A program made the translations under genes and the position numbers. This document shows positions 34,977-43,271 of a DNA stretch of 64,000 nucleotides, one piece after another. The DNA is from Polyangiaceae bacterium (lineage in GTDB: Bacteria > Myxococcota_A > Polyangia > Polyangiales > Polyangiaceae). The notes under the pieces were generated by a model that made no database searches, was not told the origin of the DNA, and saw only the letters and a program-made list of their open reading frames with translations. The stretch's first letter is position 1. Each line of letters begins with the position of its first letter. The stretch is from contig JACKEB010000012.1 of the NCBI GenBank assembly GCA_020633205.1, positions 496,001 through 560,000 of the forward strand, in the 5' to 3' direction.

Positions 34977-35543
34977 GTGAAGAAGGGTGACGCCACACGG
35001 GCCCAAATCGTCGCGGCGGCCGCGGAGCTCTTGGACTCTCAGGGGTACCACGGCACGGGGATCAACGCGGTCTTGGTCAAGGCCGGTGCGCCTCGCGGCT
35101 CCCTCTACTTTCATTTTCCAGGCGGTAAAGATGAGATCGCTACGGCTGCTATTTCTCAGACGGCAGAACTCATCGAGCACGCGCTGGTCGCCGCTTTCGC
35201 CCGGTACAAGCGCTCAGAGCACGCGGTGCGTGAGGTGTTCCAGCTGTTCGAAGCGCGACTGGTGGAGAGCAACTACGCCTGTGGATGCCCGATTTCCACG
35301 GTCAGCCTCGAGCTCTCGGGTTCGGACTCGCCGGTGCTCGCTGCATGCGCGAGGGCCTATGAGAGCTGGACGCGGGAGATCGCCAAAGCCTTGGAGCCGA
35401 GTCTCGGCCGCAGCGCGATGGACCGGGCGAGCCTCATCTTGTCGCTGGTGGAAGGTGCCTTGCTGCTATCCCGGGCAACTCGCAGCCTGAAGCCATTGCA
35501 GACGGCGGAGCGGCACTGTCTCGAGTTGGTGAAGGCTGACTGA
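34977..35543 (+). CDS. TetR-family transcriptional regulator
   Basis: Helix-turn-helix repressor of 188 residues. The N-terminal domain (about 6-50: RAQIVAAAAELLDSQGYHG, GINAVLVKAGAPRGSLYFHF) is a clear TetR recognition module ending in the usual GSLYFHF. The C-terminal part (CGCPISTVSLELS) resembles LmrA/YxaF-like TetR members, with two close Cys residues that might sense oxidants or electrophiles. GTG 34977 is preceded by a strong AGGAGG one base away; spacing is short. Near-identical candidate operators lie just upstream of it and upstream of the next gene, so autoregulation and control of the SDR/hydrolase fusion are likely. Confidence 0.92.
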   Translation: MKKGDATRAQIVAAAAELLDSQGYHGTGINAVLVKAGAPRGSLYFHFPGGKDEIATAAISQTAELIEHALVAAFARYKRSEHAVREVFQLFEARLVESNYACGCPISTVSLELSGSDSPVLAACARAYESWTREIAKALEPSLGRSAMDRASLILSLVEGALLLSRATRSLKPLQTAERHCLELVKAD

Positions 35544-35587
35544 GACGTCCGTGAGGTGGCTCTGGCGCAAATTGAGCGGTCTCAATA

Positions 35588-35608
35588 TATGTAGACCGGT
35601 TCAGTAAA
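35588..35608. promoter_or_regulatory. Candidate TetR operator upstream of the SDR/hydrolase gene
   Basis: Core TGTAGACCGGTTCAG (35590-35604), centred on ACCGGT, resembles the site at 34951-34970 (TGTAGA-CGGT-CA in common). Lies 46-66 bp ahead of the next start, in an AT-rich stretch suitable for a promoter. Confidence 0.65.
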
Positions 35609-35653
35609 AATTGCGGAAATAATTCTGCGAAAAGTAGGCGGCAAGAATCAGGA

Positions 35654-37510
35654 GTGAACCAGCACATGAACGAAACACCTCACCCCCAAACCCCTGACGT
35701 GATCCTCACCGGTGCGACGGGGCACATCGGGCGCTTCCTGTTACTCGAGCTCTTACGTCGAGGTCGCCGTGTCCTGGCGCTGGTCAGACATGCGGAGCGC
35801 CGGAAACACGAGCTCGCTGAATGGCTCGGGGAGCACTCGGTTGAGCCCGACGGACTCAGTGTCGGTGAGTTTTCACTCGAAGCCTGGGGAAGTGGCTGCG
35901 GTACGCTCGAGGGACTCCCTGTGGACGGGGTTCGTGATGTGTATCACCTCGCGGCGCGCTTCGCGTTTGGACTCGAGCGTGCGGATGCTCGATTAGCGAA
36001 CGTGGACGCGAGCTTGCGTTTCCTTGAGGCAGCGTCCCGGTTGCCGAGGCTGAGGCGCTACCTCGTGGTTAGCGGTTACCGGGTGAGCGCCGAGAGCGAT
36101 CACAGTGTGGAGGAGAACTACCGGCGTCTAGGAGCCTACGAGGCTTCCAAGATGGAGGAACACACGCGCTTGAGACAGCGCGCGAGTGAGCTCGGCGTGG
36201 CCCTCAACCTGGTGAATCCTTGTTCCGTCATCGGGGATACCGAGAGCGGCGAAACGCTGCAAACGACAGGAGCCGGCGAGGTCGTGCGCCAGTTGTTTAG
36301 CGGAAAGATGCCCGCGCAGGTTGGAAGTGAGCGGACTTTCGTGCCTCTGGTTGGGGTCGAGCACGTCGCGCGGTTCATGGCGGAGCTACCGCTGCACCGG
36401 GGTGTAGCGAATAGCGAGTTCTGGCTGTTGCACCCCGACGCGCCGAAGCTGTCGGAGCTGGTGGAGCGGATGGCAAAGACGCTCGGTGTCCCGGCTCCTC
36501 GGCTCCGCTTGCCGGTGGGCTTGGTACGCGCGCTCCCGCGAGGTTTGACCGGGGCGGAACCTGAGTCGCTCGGGTTTCTCTCCGAGGACCGCTACCCAAC
36601 CGCGGCTGCTGATCGCTTGGCGGACGAGTGGGGCTTTTCACAGCCGGCGTTCGACGGCTTGGTCGACGCGTGGCTTGGCTATCTCGTGGGTACGCGCTTC
36701 TTGCGTCGGCGTGCTCGTGCGCCGCGTTTCGTCGCCACCCGCGCCGGACAGATCCTTGCGGAAGGAGGGCGAAGTAGCGATCTGGTTTTGCTTCACGGTC
36801 TACCGCTCGATGGCACCAGTTGGGACCCGCTGCTGCAGCGGCTTCAGCAGGACGCTTTGGTTGTCGATCTTCCAGGTCTCGGACGCTCCGGTGTCAGTTC
36901 TGATAAATTTGCGTATGGAAATTCTGAGTGGCTGGAGGATCTCGCCTTACCCACCCCCGTGCGGCTCGTGGGACACTCTCTCGGCTGCGCTGTTGCGCTA
37001 GACTATGCGCTTCGTCATCCGGGCGGAGTGAAGGAGGTACTGCTCGTTGCTCCGGCGTTCCTTGGAGGTCGCATGGACCCCTGGCTGCGAGTGCCACCCC
37101 TCGTGCAAGCGATGTTGCGCTGGTCTGGGAGAGGATCGCTCGTGCGTCAGCTCTTCAACGAGCAACGGCCAAGAGAGACGGAACAAGTGGTCGACGGGAC
37201 CTTCGAGAGCCTCCAGCGGCCCCACGTTAGGCGTAGCGTTGCGCGAGGCCTGGCGTGGGCGGGTTCCCCCCGCGTCCGCGCACAGTCCTTGGACAAGCTC
37301 AGCCGTGTGGTGGCATCGGGGGTTTCCGTGCGTGTTCTTAGCGGTGAATTCGACCAACCAAGCGTCGACAAGCTGCCGCCTGGGGTCGAGCTCAAGGTCC
37401 TGAGCGGTCAGGGGCACTATCCGCAGCTCACGCGGCCGCAGGAGGTCGCGAGCTGGATCGGCCGGCCAGCGGTCAAAAGCTCCCATCCACGCGTTGCGCT
37501 GGCAGAGTAG
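35654..37510 (+). CDS. Fusion: NAD(P)-dependent SDR/thioester-reductase-like domain plus alpha/beta-hydrolase
   Basis: Two-domain enzyme of 618 residues. N-terminal extended SDR: TGATGHIGR (19-27) nucleotide-binding motif, YHLAAR, VVSGYR, and an active-site Tyr162-x-x-x-Lys166 (YEASK), resembling Male_sterile/NAD_binding_4 reductases. C-terminal alpha/beta-hydrolase from about 375: VLLHGLPLDGTSW oxyanion region, nucleophile Ser442 in GHSLG, and His588 in GQGHYPQL. Such a fusion could reduce an activated acyl or aldehyde substrate and hydrolyse the product. Start: GTG 35654 sits directly after AGGA; ATG 35666 is an alternative. Probably repressed by the TetR protein upstream, with which it shares an operator. 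Substrate unknown. Confidence 0.87.
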   Translation: MNQHMNETPHPQTPDVILTGATGHIGRFLLLELLRRGRRVLALVRHAERRKHELAEWLGEHSVEPDGLSVGEFSLEAWGSGCGTLEGLPVDGVRDVYHLAARFAFGLERADARLANVDASLRFLEAASRLPRLRRYLVVSGYRVSAESDHSVEENYRRLGAYEASKMEEHTRLRQRASELGVALNLVNPCSVIGDTESGETLQTTGAGEVVRQLFSGKMPAQVGSERTFVPLVGVEHVARFMAELPLHRGVANSEFWLLHPDAPKLSELVERMAKTLGVPAPRLRLPVGLVRALPRGLTGAEPESLGFLSEDRYPTAAADRLADEWGFSQPAFDGLVDAWLGYLVGTRFLRRRARAPRFVATRAGQILAEGGRSSDLVLLHGLPLDGTSWDPLLQRLQQDALVVDLPGLGRSGVSSDKFAYGNSEWLEDLALPTPVRLVGHSLGCAVALDYALRHPGGVKEVLLVAPAFLGGRMDPWLRVPPLVQAMLRWSGRGSLVRQLFNEQRPRETEQVVDGTFESLQRPHVRRSVARGLAWAGSPRVRAQSLDKLSRVVASGVSVRVLSGEFDQPSVDKLPPGVELKVLSGQGHYPQLTRPQEVASWIGRPAVKSSHPRVALAE

Positions 37511-37543
37511 CGGTTCGCTCGTGATAGGCTGCGCGCGGAGGAA

Positions 37544-38020
37544 ATGATGTCGTCGTACCTACCTCGGGAGTCCTTTCTCGCCATCGCCGCCGTGGTTGCC
37601 GCGGACGGCTTGCTCAAAAAGGACGAGTCCGCCGCGCTCTCCCATGCGCTCCAGGCTTACGGTTTGGGGGCAGAGGACGTCGCGGCGGTCGAAGCCGCGG
37701 CCGCGAAAGGCATCGATCTCGCGGAGCTGGATCTGGGCGCGCTAGACGGATGGCAACAGGCGCTGACCTACGCGGTGGCGACCTGGCTTGCTCAGGTCGA
37801 TGGCGTGGTGAACACGCAAGAACTCAGCACCTTGCGTCAGCTTGGCGATCAGCTTGGATTGCCGCGCCCGAAGCTCGAGGCCGCGCGTTCCGCAGCGTTC
37901 GATATCGCTGCGCTGCCCAAGGCGCAGCGGCCGGACAAGTATGACTTCAGCGGTATCGAAGAGCGCCTGGCAGAGAAGCTGCCGGCCCTGAAGCGGGCGT
38001 CACTTCCCCCAAGCACGTGA
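37544..38020 (+). CDS. TerB-like (tellurite-resistance B fold) protein
   Basis: Small all-helical protein of 158 residues. The TerB-type pattern is visible: FLAIAAVVAADGLLKKDES, then ALSHALQAYGLGAEDV, and AVATWLAQVDGVVNTQELST, each with acidic residues (ADG, VDG) at metal-site spacing. TerB-like domains bind metal and often act at the membrane in stress signalling. GAGGAA lies close upstream of ATG 37544 (a second ATG at 37547 follows). It overlaps the next gene by four bases (GTGA), so the TPR protein is co-translated. No other ter genes are nearby. Confidence 0.8.
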   Translation: MMSSYLPRESFLAIAAVVAADGLLKKDESAALSHALQAYGLGAEDVAAVEAAAAKGIDLAELDLGALDGWQQALTYAVATWLAQVDGVVNTQELSTLRQLGDQLGLPRPKLEAARSAAFDIAALPKAQRPDKYDFSGIEERLAEKLPALKRASLPPST

Positions 38021-39120
38021 GATCCATTCTCAGCCCCCGACGCACGGTGACTCCCCTCAGCACCGGGCTGGTGCGTGGCGTGGCGGCGATACTGGCGTTC
38101 GCGCTGGTCATCCCGCCCGTGGCCGCGCAGCCGGGTGACACTGCTGATGGCACGAGTGCCGAGGACGCCGCAGTTGCGGAGGCTCGCGATCGTTTTCGCG
38201 CGGCAACTGAACTCGAGCGCGCTGAGCGCTGGAGTGAGGCTGCGGCGGAACTCAGGGCAGCGCTCGAACAGAAAGAGACACCCGGACTGCGTTTTCACCT
38301 GGCCTACTGCGAGGAGCACCAAGGTCACTACGTCGAGGCGCTGGCCAACTATCGGCGGGCCAAGGCGTTGATCGACGCCGGCGCGGCGGCCGATGACGTC
38401 GCGGAGCTGGTGGGGCCGGCGCTCGAACGCGTGGGTACCCAGGTTGCGCTGTTCGAGGTGGTGCTGAAAACCCAAGCCGAGAGGGTTCAGGTGCGCGTCG
38501 ACGGTCGCGCGGTGGAGCTCGGGTCAACCGTCGAGCTGAATCCAGGGCCCCATCAGCTCGAGGTATACGCGCCTGGCTATGAGGGCCTGAAGCGCCGCAT
38601 CAACCTGAGCCCGGGTACATTGCGCCTTCCGGTTTCGCTGCGGCGGGAGCACGTGGAGGCCGCGGCCGAACCCCCTCCGGAGCCAGTCGAGCCCCCCCCG
38701 CAAGCGCCAGTTTTGCGTGTGGAAACGCAGGGGATCTCGGCCAAGACCTGGGCGCTCGTCGTTGAGTCTGTCGTCCTCGGAGGGGCGATCGCCGCAGGGA
38801 TTGGGCTGAGTCTGCAGGCGGACCGGGCGAACGAGAACGCCGACCTGACACGCGCCGATTTGCGACGTGTGGGCGCCGATTGTCAGAAGGCGACTGGGGC
38901 GATCCTCAAGGAGTGCGCGGCGCTGAGGAATTTCGAGCGGAGCGCAGACGACGCGGAGCTCTTTTCCACGATGGCTTTCGTTGGTGCGGGCGTCACCGCA
39001 ACCGCGCTGATCGTGACGGCGTTGGTGTGGCCCAACAGGCAGCCGCCAAAGGCCGCCAGGACTGTCATTCCAGTTGGGCCGCGGTCCAGCTTGGGCTTGA
39101 GCGGCGCGTTTGAGTTCTAG
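38017..39120 (+). CDS. TPR protein with PEGA-like domain and C-terminal membrane helices
   Basis: Exported protein of 367 residues. GTG 38017 overlaps the TerB-like stop (GTGA). A hydrophobic N-terminus (about 20-36, AAILAFALVIPPVAAQ) is a signal peptide. TPR-like helices follow (ARDRFRAATELERAERWSEA, then LAYCEEHQGHYVEALANY), then a PEGA-like beta domain (VQVRVDGRAVELGSTVELNP and GPHQLEVYAPGYE), a Pro-rich linker, and two hydrophobic segments near 245-265 and 310-335. This organisation is common in myxobacterial outer-membrane-associated proteins of unknown role. Neighbour in operon: TerB-like. Confidence 0.78.
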   Translation: MRSILSPRRTVTPLSTGLVRGVAAILAFALVIPPVAAQPGDTADGTSAEDAAVAEARDRFRAATELERAERWSEAAAELRAALEQKETPGLRFHLAYCEEHQGHYVEALANYRRAKALIDAGAAADDVAELVGPALERVGTQVALFEVVLKTQAERVQVRVDGRAVELGSTVELNPGPHQLEVYAPGYEGLKRRINLSPGTLRLPVSLRREHVEAAAEPPPEPVEPPPQAPVLRVETQGISAKTWALVVESVVLGGAIAAGIGLSLQADRANENADLTRADLRRVGADCQKATGAILKECAALRNFERSADDAELFSTMAFVGAGVTATALIVTALVWPNRQPPKAARTVIPVGPRSSLGLSGAFEF

Positions 39121-39152
39121 CGAGCGTCCATCAAGGATGGTAAAAGCTGACC

Positions 39153-40205
39153 ATGGCGTCAGGTAACATCCGCGGCCTGAGGGGTGGCGCGCTGGGCTTG
39201 ATCGTGTGTCTTAGCGTGCTTGGGTGTTCCGACGCCGAAGAGCCGAACGACCCAGCGCTCGGTGAGCCGGATCTTGCGTACGCCTTTGCCAAGCAGACTA
39301 TCGATGCTGGGTACGAGGACGACGGGACCTGCATGTCCTGGACTCTCGGCAATGACGAGGAGCTTTGGGTCCACCGCGTCGACGGTTTCAACGACGGCGG
39401 CTGGCACCACTCGAACTGGTTCTTCGTGGATGACGCCACCTATGACGGTCCCGACGGTGCGTGGCCCTGCAAGGATCGGGATTTCGATACGGTAAAGGCT
39501 GGGCTCGCCGGAGGTGTGTTCTTCGCTCAGAGCACCCAAGCCAAACACGACATTCAGGACTTCCCGGACGGGGCCGCTTTCCGTGTGCCGCCGCATTCGC
39601 GCGTCGTCGGGCAAGTGCACCTGCTCAACACCACCCCCAGCGCCATCGAGACCGGCTTCCGCTTCGAGGTTCGGACAATCCCTGCGGAATCCGTTACTGA
39701 GAAGCTCCACCCTGTCAGCATGACGAATTTGCTGCTGGAGATCCCTCCGCGCAGCAAATCGCGCTTCGATCTCGCCTGTGAGTTCGAGCCCGCGTTCCAG
39801 GAGAAACTCGGCGTAGCGCCAAGCTTCGACATCTTCTACGTGCTGCCCCACTACCACGCACTAGGTGCCGGACTGCGCCTGGGCTTGATCGGGGGAGAGC
39901 GCGACGGAGAGACGATTTTCGAGACCCATGGTGGCGTTGGGACGCCCCTTGGCGCGAAGCTCGATCCGCCGAAGCACTTCGATGGCGCTACTGGGTTCGA
40001 GCTGAGCTGCGAATACGACAATCCTCGGGACGAGACCGTTGGTTACGGGATCGGCGACCAGGAGATGTGCGTGTTCTTGGCCTTCACCAACAGCCCGTTG
40101 ACGCTCGCGGCAACGAGCTTGGGAAAGAACATGGACGGTGGCATGGAGAACGGCATGCCGGTCTTCGATTCGCCGTGTGTCCCGGTCGCGGTCCAGCAGG
40201 ACTAG
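39153..40205 (+). CDS. Lipoprotein with full copper type II (PHM-like) monooxygenase ligand set
   Basis: Lipoprotein of 350 residues with lipobox VLGC (Cys25). The mature part matches the two-domain fold of copper type II ascorbate-dependent monooxygenases (peptidylglycine alpha-hydroxylating monooxygenase and dopamine beta-hydroxylase): His85 and His86 (GWHHSN) and His156 (GQVHLLN) correspond to the CuH site, and His233, His235 (LPHYHALG) and Met305 (DQEMCVF) to the CuM site. The motif SCEYDNP-x-x-E-x-V-G-Y-G is the usual block before that Met. So oxidative hydroxylation on the cell surface is plausible; the substrate is not evident. Bacterial members are rarely characterised. Stands alone on the plus strand, convergent with ttcA. 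Confidence 0.78.
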   Translation: MASGNIRGLRGGALGLIVCLSVLGCSDAEEPNDPALGEPDLAYAFAKQTIDAGYEDDGTCMSWTLGNDEELWVHRVDGFNDGGWHHSNWFFVDDATYDGPDGAWPCKDRDFDTVKAGLAGGVFFAQSTQAKHDIQDFPDGAAFRVPPHSRVVGQVHLLNTTPSAIETGFRFEVRTIPAESVTEKLHPVSMTNLLLEIPPRSKSRFDLACEFEPAFQEKLGVAPSFDIFYVLPHYHALGAGLRLGLIGGERDGETIFETHGGVGTPLGAKLDPPKHFDGATGFELSCEYDNPRDETVGYGIGDQEMCVFLAFTNSPLTLAATSLGKNMDGGMENGMPVFDSPCVPVAVQQD

Positions 40206-40237
40206 CCTCAAACGCACCCACGGGCGCGGACGTGGCG

Positions 40238-41077
40238 CTAGCCGCGCAGAATGGGGAGCGCACGATGGCTCCGCGCGGCAGCGCTATGCGCCGGGGCAGC
40301 TTTGCCGTCGTGTCCGGGCTGTGCGTCCAAGCGCACTAGCCGCTGGTCCAGTAGGTGAGTCGGGCTGACGTTTTTCAGCGCGTGGAGCATCACCGATCTG
40401 AGATCCGGATGTCGCGCTTCGAGGGTGGTGATGAGCTTCGCCATCTCTTCGCGTTGCAGCCCACTCTGGGAGCCGCACAGGTTACAGGGGAGGATCGGAA
40501 AGGCGCGGCGTTCGGCGTACTGGACGATGCTCTGCTCGTCGCACTCGATGAGCGGGCGAATGACCTCGAATCGTCCATCATCCGTGCGGTAACGCGCCGG
40601 CATGGCTTGAAGTCGCCCGCTGAAGAAGAGATTCATCAATAGCGTTTCGATGGCGTCATCCCGATGATGTCCAAGGGCTATCTTGTTGCAGCCAAGGCGC
40701 TCTGCCGCCGTGTACAAGATGCCGCGGCGAAGCCGCGAGCACATCGAGCAATATGTACTGCCCTCGGGGACGCGCTCTTTGACCACCGAGTAGGTGTCTT
40801 CGCAGAGGATCTCGAACGGCGCGCCACGCTCGCGCAGCCACGCGACCAGCGGCGCGCCGTCGTACCCGGGCTGCTGCTGATCCAAGTGCACGCCGATCAG
40901 TTCGCACTCCGGCAGTACGGGTCGGAGCTGCAGCAAGAGGTCGAACAACGTGTAGCTGTCCTTGCCGCCTGAAAGGGCCACCATCACGCGGTCGCCTGGC
41001 GCGAGCAGCTCGAACTCGCGGATGGTCTGCTGCAGCTGACGCGTCAGGCGCTTGCCGGCGTTCTCGGGGTTTGCCAC
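40238..41077 (-). CDS. ttcA: tRNA 2-thiocytidine synthetase TtcA
   Basis: Thiolates C32 of certain tRNAs using ATP and an iron-sulfur cluster. PP-loop motif SGGKDS at 36-41. Cys110 and Cys113 (YCSMC) form the CxxC pair; a third cluster Cys lies in LPCNLCGSQ (about 198-202). GHHRDDAIETLLMNLFF and the LHALKNVSPTHLLD block are characteristic of TtcA. Length is 279 residues; the C-terminal tail is Ala/His-rich and extends slightly beyond the family core. The convergent lipoprotein gene ends 33 bp away. No neighbouring partner is needed. Confidence 0.94.
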   Translation of the reverse strand: MANPENAGKRLTRQLQQTIREFELLAPGDRVMVALSGGKDSYTLFDLLLQLRPVLPECELIGVHLDQQQPGYDGAPLVAWLRERGAPFEILCEDTYSVVKERVPEGSTYCSMCSRLRRGILYTAAERLGCNKIALGHHRDDAIETLLMNLFFSGRLQAMPARYRTDDGRFEVIRPLIECDEQSIVQYAERRAFPILPCNLCGSQSGLQREEMAKLITTLEARHPDLRSVMLHALKNVSPTHLLDQRLVRLDAQPGHDGKAAPAHSAAARSHRALPILRG

Positions 41078-41132
41078 GCGCTCGGTGTAGCGCGACCCGA
41101 CCGCGATGGGTCGCCCAAGCGACGGCTCGCTA

Positions 41133-42746
41133 CTAGTTTGCCGCGCTCTTCAGCAGATCTGCTGCTTTTTCGCCGATCAGGATGCAAGGAGCGTTGGTGT
41201 TGCCGCCTGTGATCGAGGGCATGATCGACGCATCGGCGATTCGTAGTCCCTCGATCCCGCGCACCCGCAGCAGTGGATCGACGACGGCGCGCTCGTCGAC
41301 GCCCATACGAGCCGTCCCCACCGGGTGATAGACGGTGCAGATCCGGTTCGGGACCTCCCGGCGCAGCGCGTCGCGCTCGAAGAACTTTTCGCCGGGCTCG
41401 AGCTCACCCTGCAGCTCTTTCGCGATGTGCTTGCTGTTCATGATTTCCCGGGTCAGCTCGATCCCCTTGATCAAGAACTCCAAGTCGTCCGGTTCCGCGA
41501 GGTAATTAGGGTCGATGTGAGGCGCAGCCAGCGGGTCCTTCGATACGAGGCGCATCTCGCCGCGGCTCTTCGGATAGATGAGCGTTGGCATCACCGTGAG
41601 GGAAGGGCGCTTGTCCACCTGGGGAACTCCCGGGGCGTCCTGATTCGGCGCCGGGTACGCCCAGGGCAAGCTATGCAGCTGAAGATCCGGCAGGCGATTG
41701 CTCGGATCGGTCTTCACGAAGGCTGCGCCCTCGAAGACCGTCTTGCCGAACCAGGTGTTGCCGGAGAGGTACTCTTTCAGCATCCCTCCCAAGAAGTAGA
41801 ACGGCGTGCCTCGGTGCCCGCCGCTCGGCGCGAGGTAGACCAAGGGGAAGAACAGGTGGTCGTGCAGGTTCTGCCCGACTGGCAAGTCGGCGCGCACGTG
41901 GATACCGAGCTCGTTCAAGTGTGCAGCGGGACCGATGCCGCTCAACATCAGGATTTGCGCCGTGCCGATCACGCCAGCGCTGAGCACGATCTCCTGGGCG
42001 GCGCTGGCGACGCGCTCCTGACCGTTCACGCTGTAAACCACGCGGCGCGCGCGGCTGCCATCGAACTCCAAGCGGAGCACCGTCGCCCCACTTTCTATGT
42101 GGAAATTCTTGCGCTGCTTGTGTGGCTCTAGGTAGCCTTCGGAGGTGCTGTAGCGTAGCCCGTCTTTGGCAGACATCTGGTAAATCGAGGCGCCCTCTTG
42201 GCTCTCGCCGTTGTAGTCATCGAGAAAAGGTACGTTGCAGACGTCCTTCACCGCCTCGATGAACGCCTCCGACACCGGACGCAGCTGATCGCGCTTGGTT
42301 ACCTTGATGGGGCCACCGCTGCCCCGGTACTCATTCGCGCCGTCTTCGTAGTCCTCGAGTCGCTTGTAGAGCGGAAGGACGTCGTCGAAGCCCCAGCCTT
42401 CGCAGCCTTCAGCGGCCCAGTCATCGTAGTTTTGACGGTTTCCGCGCACATACAGCATGCCATTGATGGCGCTCGAACCCCCGAGCACCTTTCCGCGCGT
42501 ATACGGGATGCGGCGGCCAAGGGCGTGCTTCTGAGGCGCGGTGTAGTAACCCCAATCGAACTTCTTCTTTACCTGGGGCACCGTGTGAACGATCGAGATC
42601 ATTCCGGGTTTGGTGCAGAACTGAGTGCGGTCCGAGCCCCCCGCTTCGAGCAGCAGCACTCGCACCGAAGGATCTTCGCTCAGGCGGCTCGCGACGACAC
42701 AACCCGCCGATCCCGCTCCAACCACGATGTAGTCGTACTCGCTCAC
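41133..42746 (-). CDS. GMC-family FAD oxidoreductase (alcohol/choline-dehydrogenase-like)
   Basis: Flavoenzyme of 537 residues oxidising an alcohol. FAD-binding VVGAGSAGCVVASRL at the N-terminus; GMC signature LGGSSAINGMLYVRG and TARPSGNITR-type region (SAGVIGTAQILMLSGIGP); C-terminal active-site His in VYHPVGTARMG and Asn in TGGNTNAPCIL. GTG 42746 has AAGGAG seven bases upstream. The palindrome TAGAACGTGTTCTA (42774-42787), identical to one before the KstD-like gene, lies 28 bp further upstream, so both are probably under one KstR-like TetR repressor. A sterol or other alicyclic alcohol would be a reasonable substrate (inference). Confidence 0.9.
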   Translation of the reverse strand: MSEYDYIVVGAGSAGCVVASRLSEDPSVRVLLLEAGGSDRTQFCTKPGMISIVHTVPQVKKKFDWGYYTAPQKHALGRRIPYTRGKVLGGSSAINGMLYVRGNRQNYDDWAAEGCEGWGFDDVLPLYKRLEDYEDGANEYRGSGGPIKVTKRDQLRPVSEAFIEAVKDVCNVPFLDDYNGESQEGASIYQMSAKDGLRYSTSEGYLEPHKQRKNFHIESGATVLRLEFDGSRARRVVYSVNGQERVASAAQEIVLSAGVIGTAQILMLSGIGPAAHLNELGIHVRADLPVGQNLHDHLFFPLVYLAPSGGHRGTPFYFLGGMLKEYLSGNTWFGKTVFEGAAFVKTDPSNRLPDLQLHSLPWAYPAPNQDAPGVPQVDKRPSLTVMPTLIYPKSRGEMRLVSKDPLAAPHIDPNYLAEPDDLEFLIKGIELTREIMNSKHIAKELQGELEPGEKFFERDALRREVPNRICTVYHPVGTARMGVDERAVVDPLLRVRGIEGLRIADASIMPSITGGNTNAPCILIGEKAADLLKSAAN

Positions 42747-42773
42747 GATGCTCCTTCGAACCGACCGCGTCGG

Positions 42774-42787
42774 TAGAACGTGTTCTA
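42774..42787. promoter_or_regulatory. KstR-like operator of the GMC oxidoreductase gene
   Basis: TAGAACGTGTTCTA: inverted half-sites TAGAAC/GTTCTA with a two-base spacer. It matches the TnnAACnnGTTnnA consensus of KstR, the TetR repressor of cholesterol catabolism in Actinobacteria. Identical to the site at 44799-44812. Repression is inferred from position, 28 bp before the start codon. Confidence 0.8.
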
Positions 42788-43017
42788 GCGGAGCCTACAC
42801 GCCTTCGGACTGGACGGGTCAGCAATACCCCAGGGATCGCCGAACCCCGAGACGCGGAAGGACGCGCACTCCTCGAGAAAAAATGAGCACCCCGGGAGGG
42901 GGGAAGTCCTTTGGAGCCGCGTATCACACACGAAATTCAGCGCCGATCAGCTTGGCGCAGCCGGCGAACCCCTCGCACGGCAACGAACTTCGGCGGCGGG
43001 CTCACGCCCGCTGCTTG

Positions 43018-43059
43018 CCCTGGGCGGCATCTGGGGAGGCGTCGCTCAGGGCTCTTTTT
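43018..43059 (+). repeat. Hairpin repeat copy 1, terminator-like
   Basis: Conserved 34-nt core (43018-43051); stem GCCCTGGGCG (43017-43026) pairs with CGCTCAGGGC (43043-43052) allowing one G-T, and TCTTTTTC follows. The large loop carries GGCATCTGGGGAGGC, preserved in copy 2. Confidence 0.75.
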
Positions 43060-43134
43060 CTCTCCACCCTGCGGGGTGATTCCGCGCTTCGAGCGAAACC
43101 AAAGACCGCGCGCTGCGCGAGGAACTGGGCCTAC

Positions 43135-43180
43135 GGCCCTGGGTGGCATCTGGGGAGGCGTCGCCCAGGGCCCTTTTTTT
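43135..43180 (+). repeat. Hairpin repeat copy 2, terminator-like
   Basis: Core 43137-43170 differs from copy 1 at two of 34 positions. Stem GGCCCTGGGTG (43135-43145) pairs with CGCCCAGGGCC (43162-43172), then CTTTTTTT. Oriented to terminate plus-strand RNA, though no plus-strand gene precedes it. Confidence 0.8.
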
Positions 43181-43271
43181 GCTGAGCATTGGCCCACGGC
43201 GCGCTCGCGATCCGCGCCACACAAGACGCTTCTTGTATTGGGGGTGAGGGCAGCCGGCCTCCGGCGTGGAC

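Larger units (their letters stand above)
42747..43271. other. Intergenic region with an operator and two hairpin repeats
   Basis: About 525 bp between the start of the GMC gene and the end of the next minus-strand gene. It holds a KstR-like operator (42774-42787) and two copies of a 34-nt hairpin with plus-strand U-tracts (described separately). Open frames here are not supported. Confidence 0.6.
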
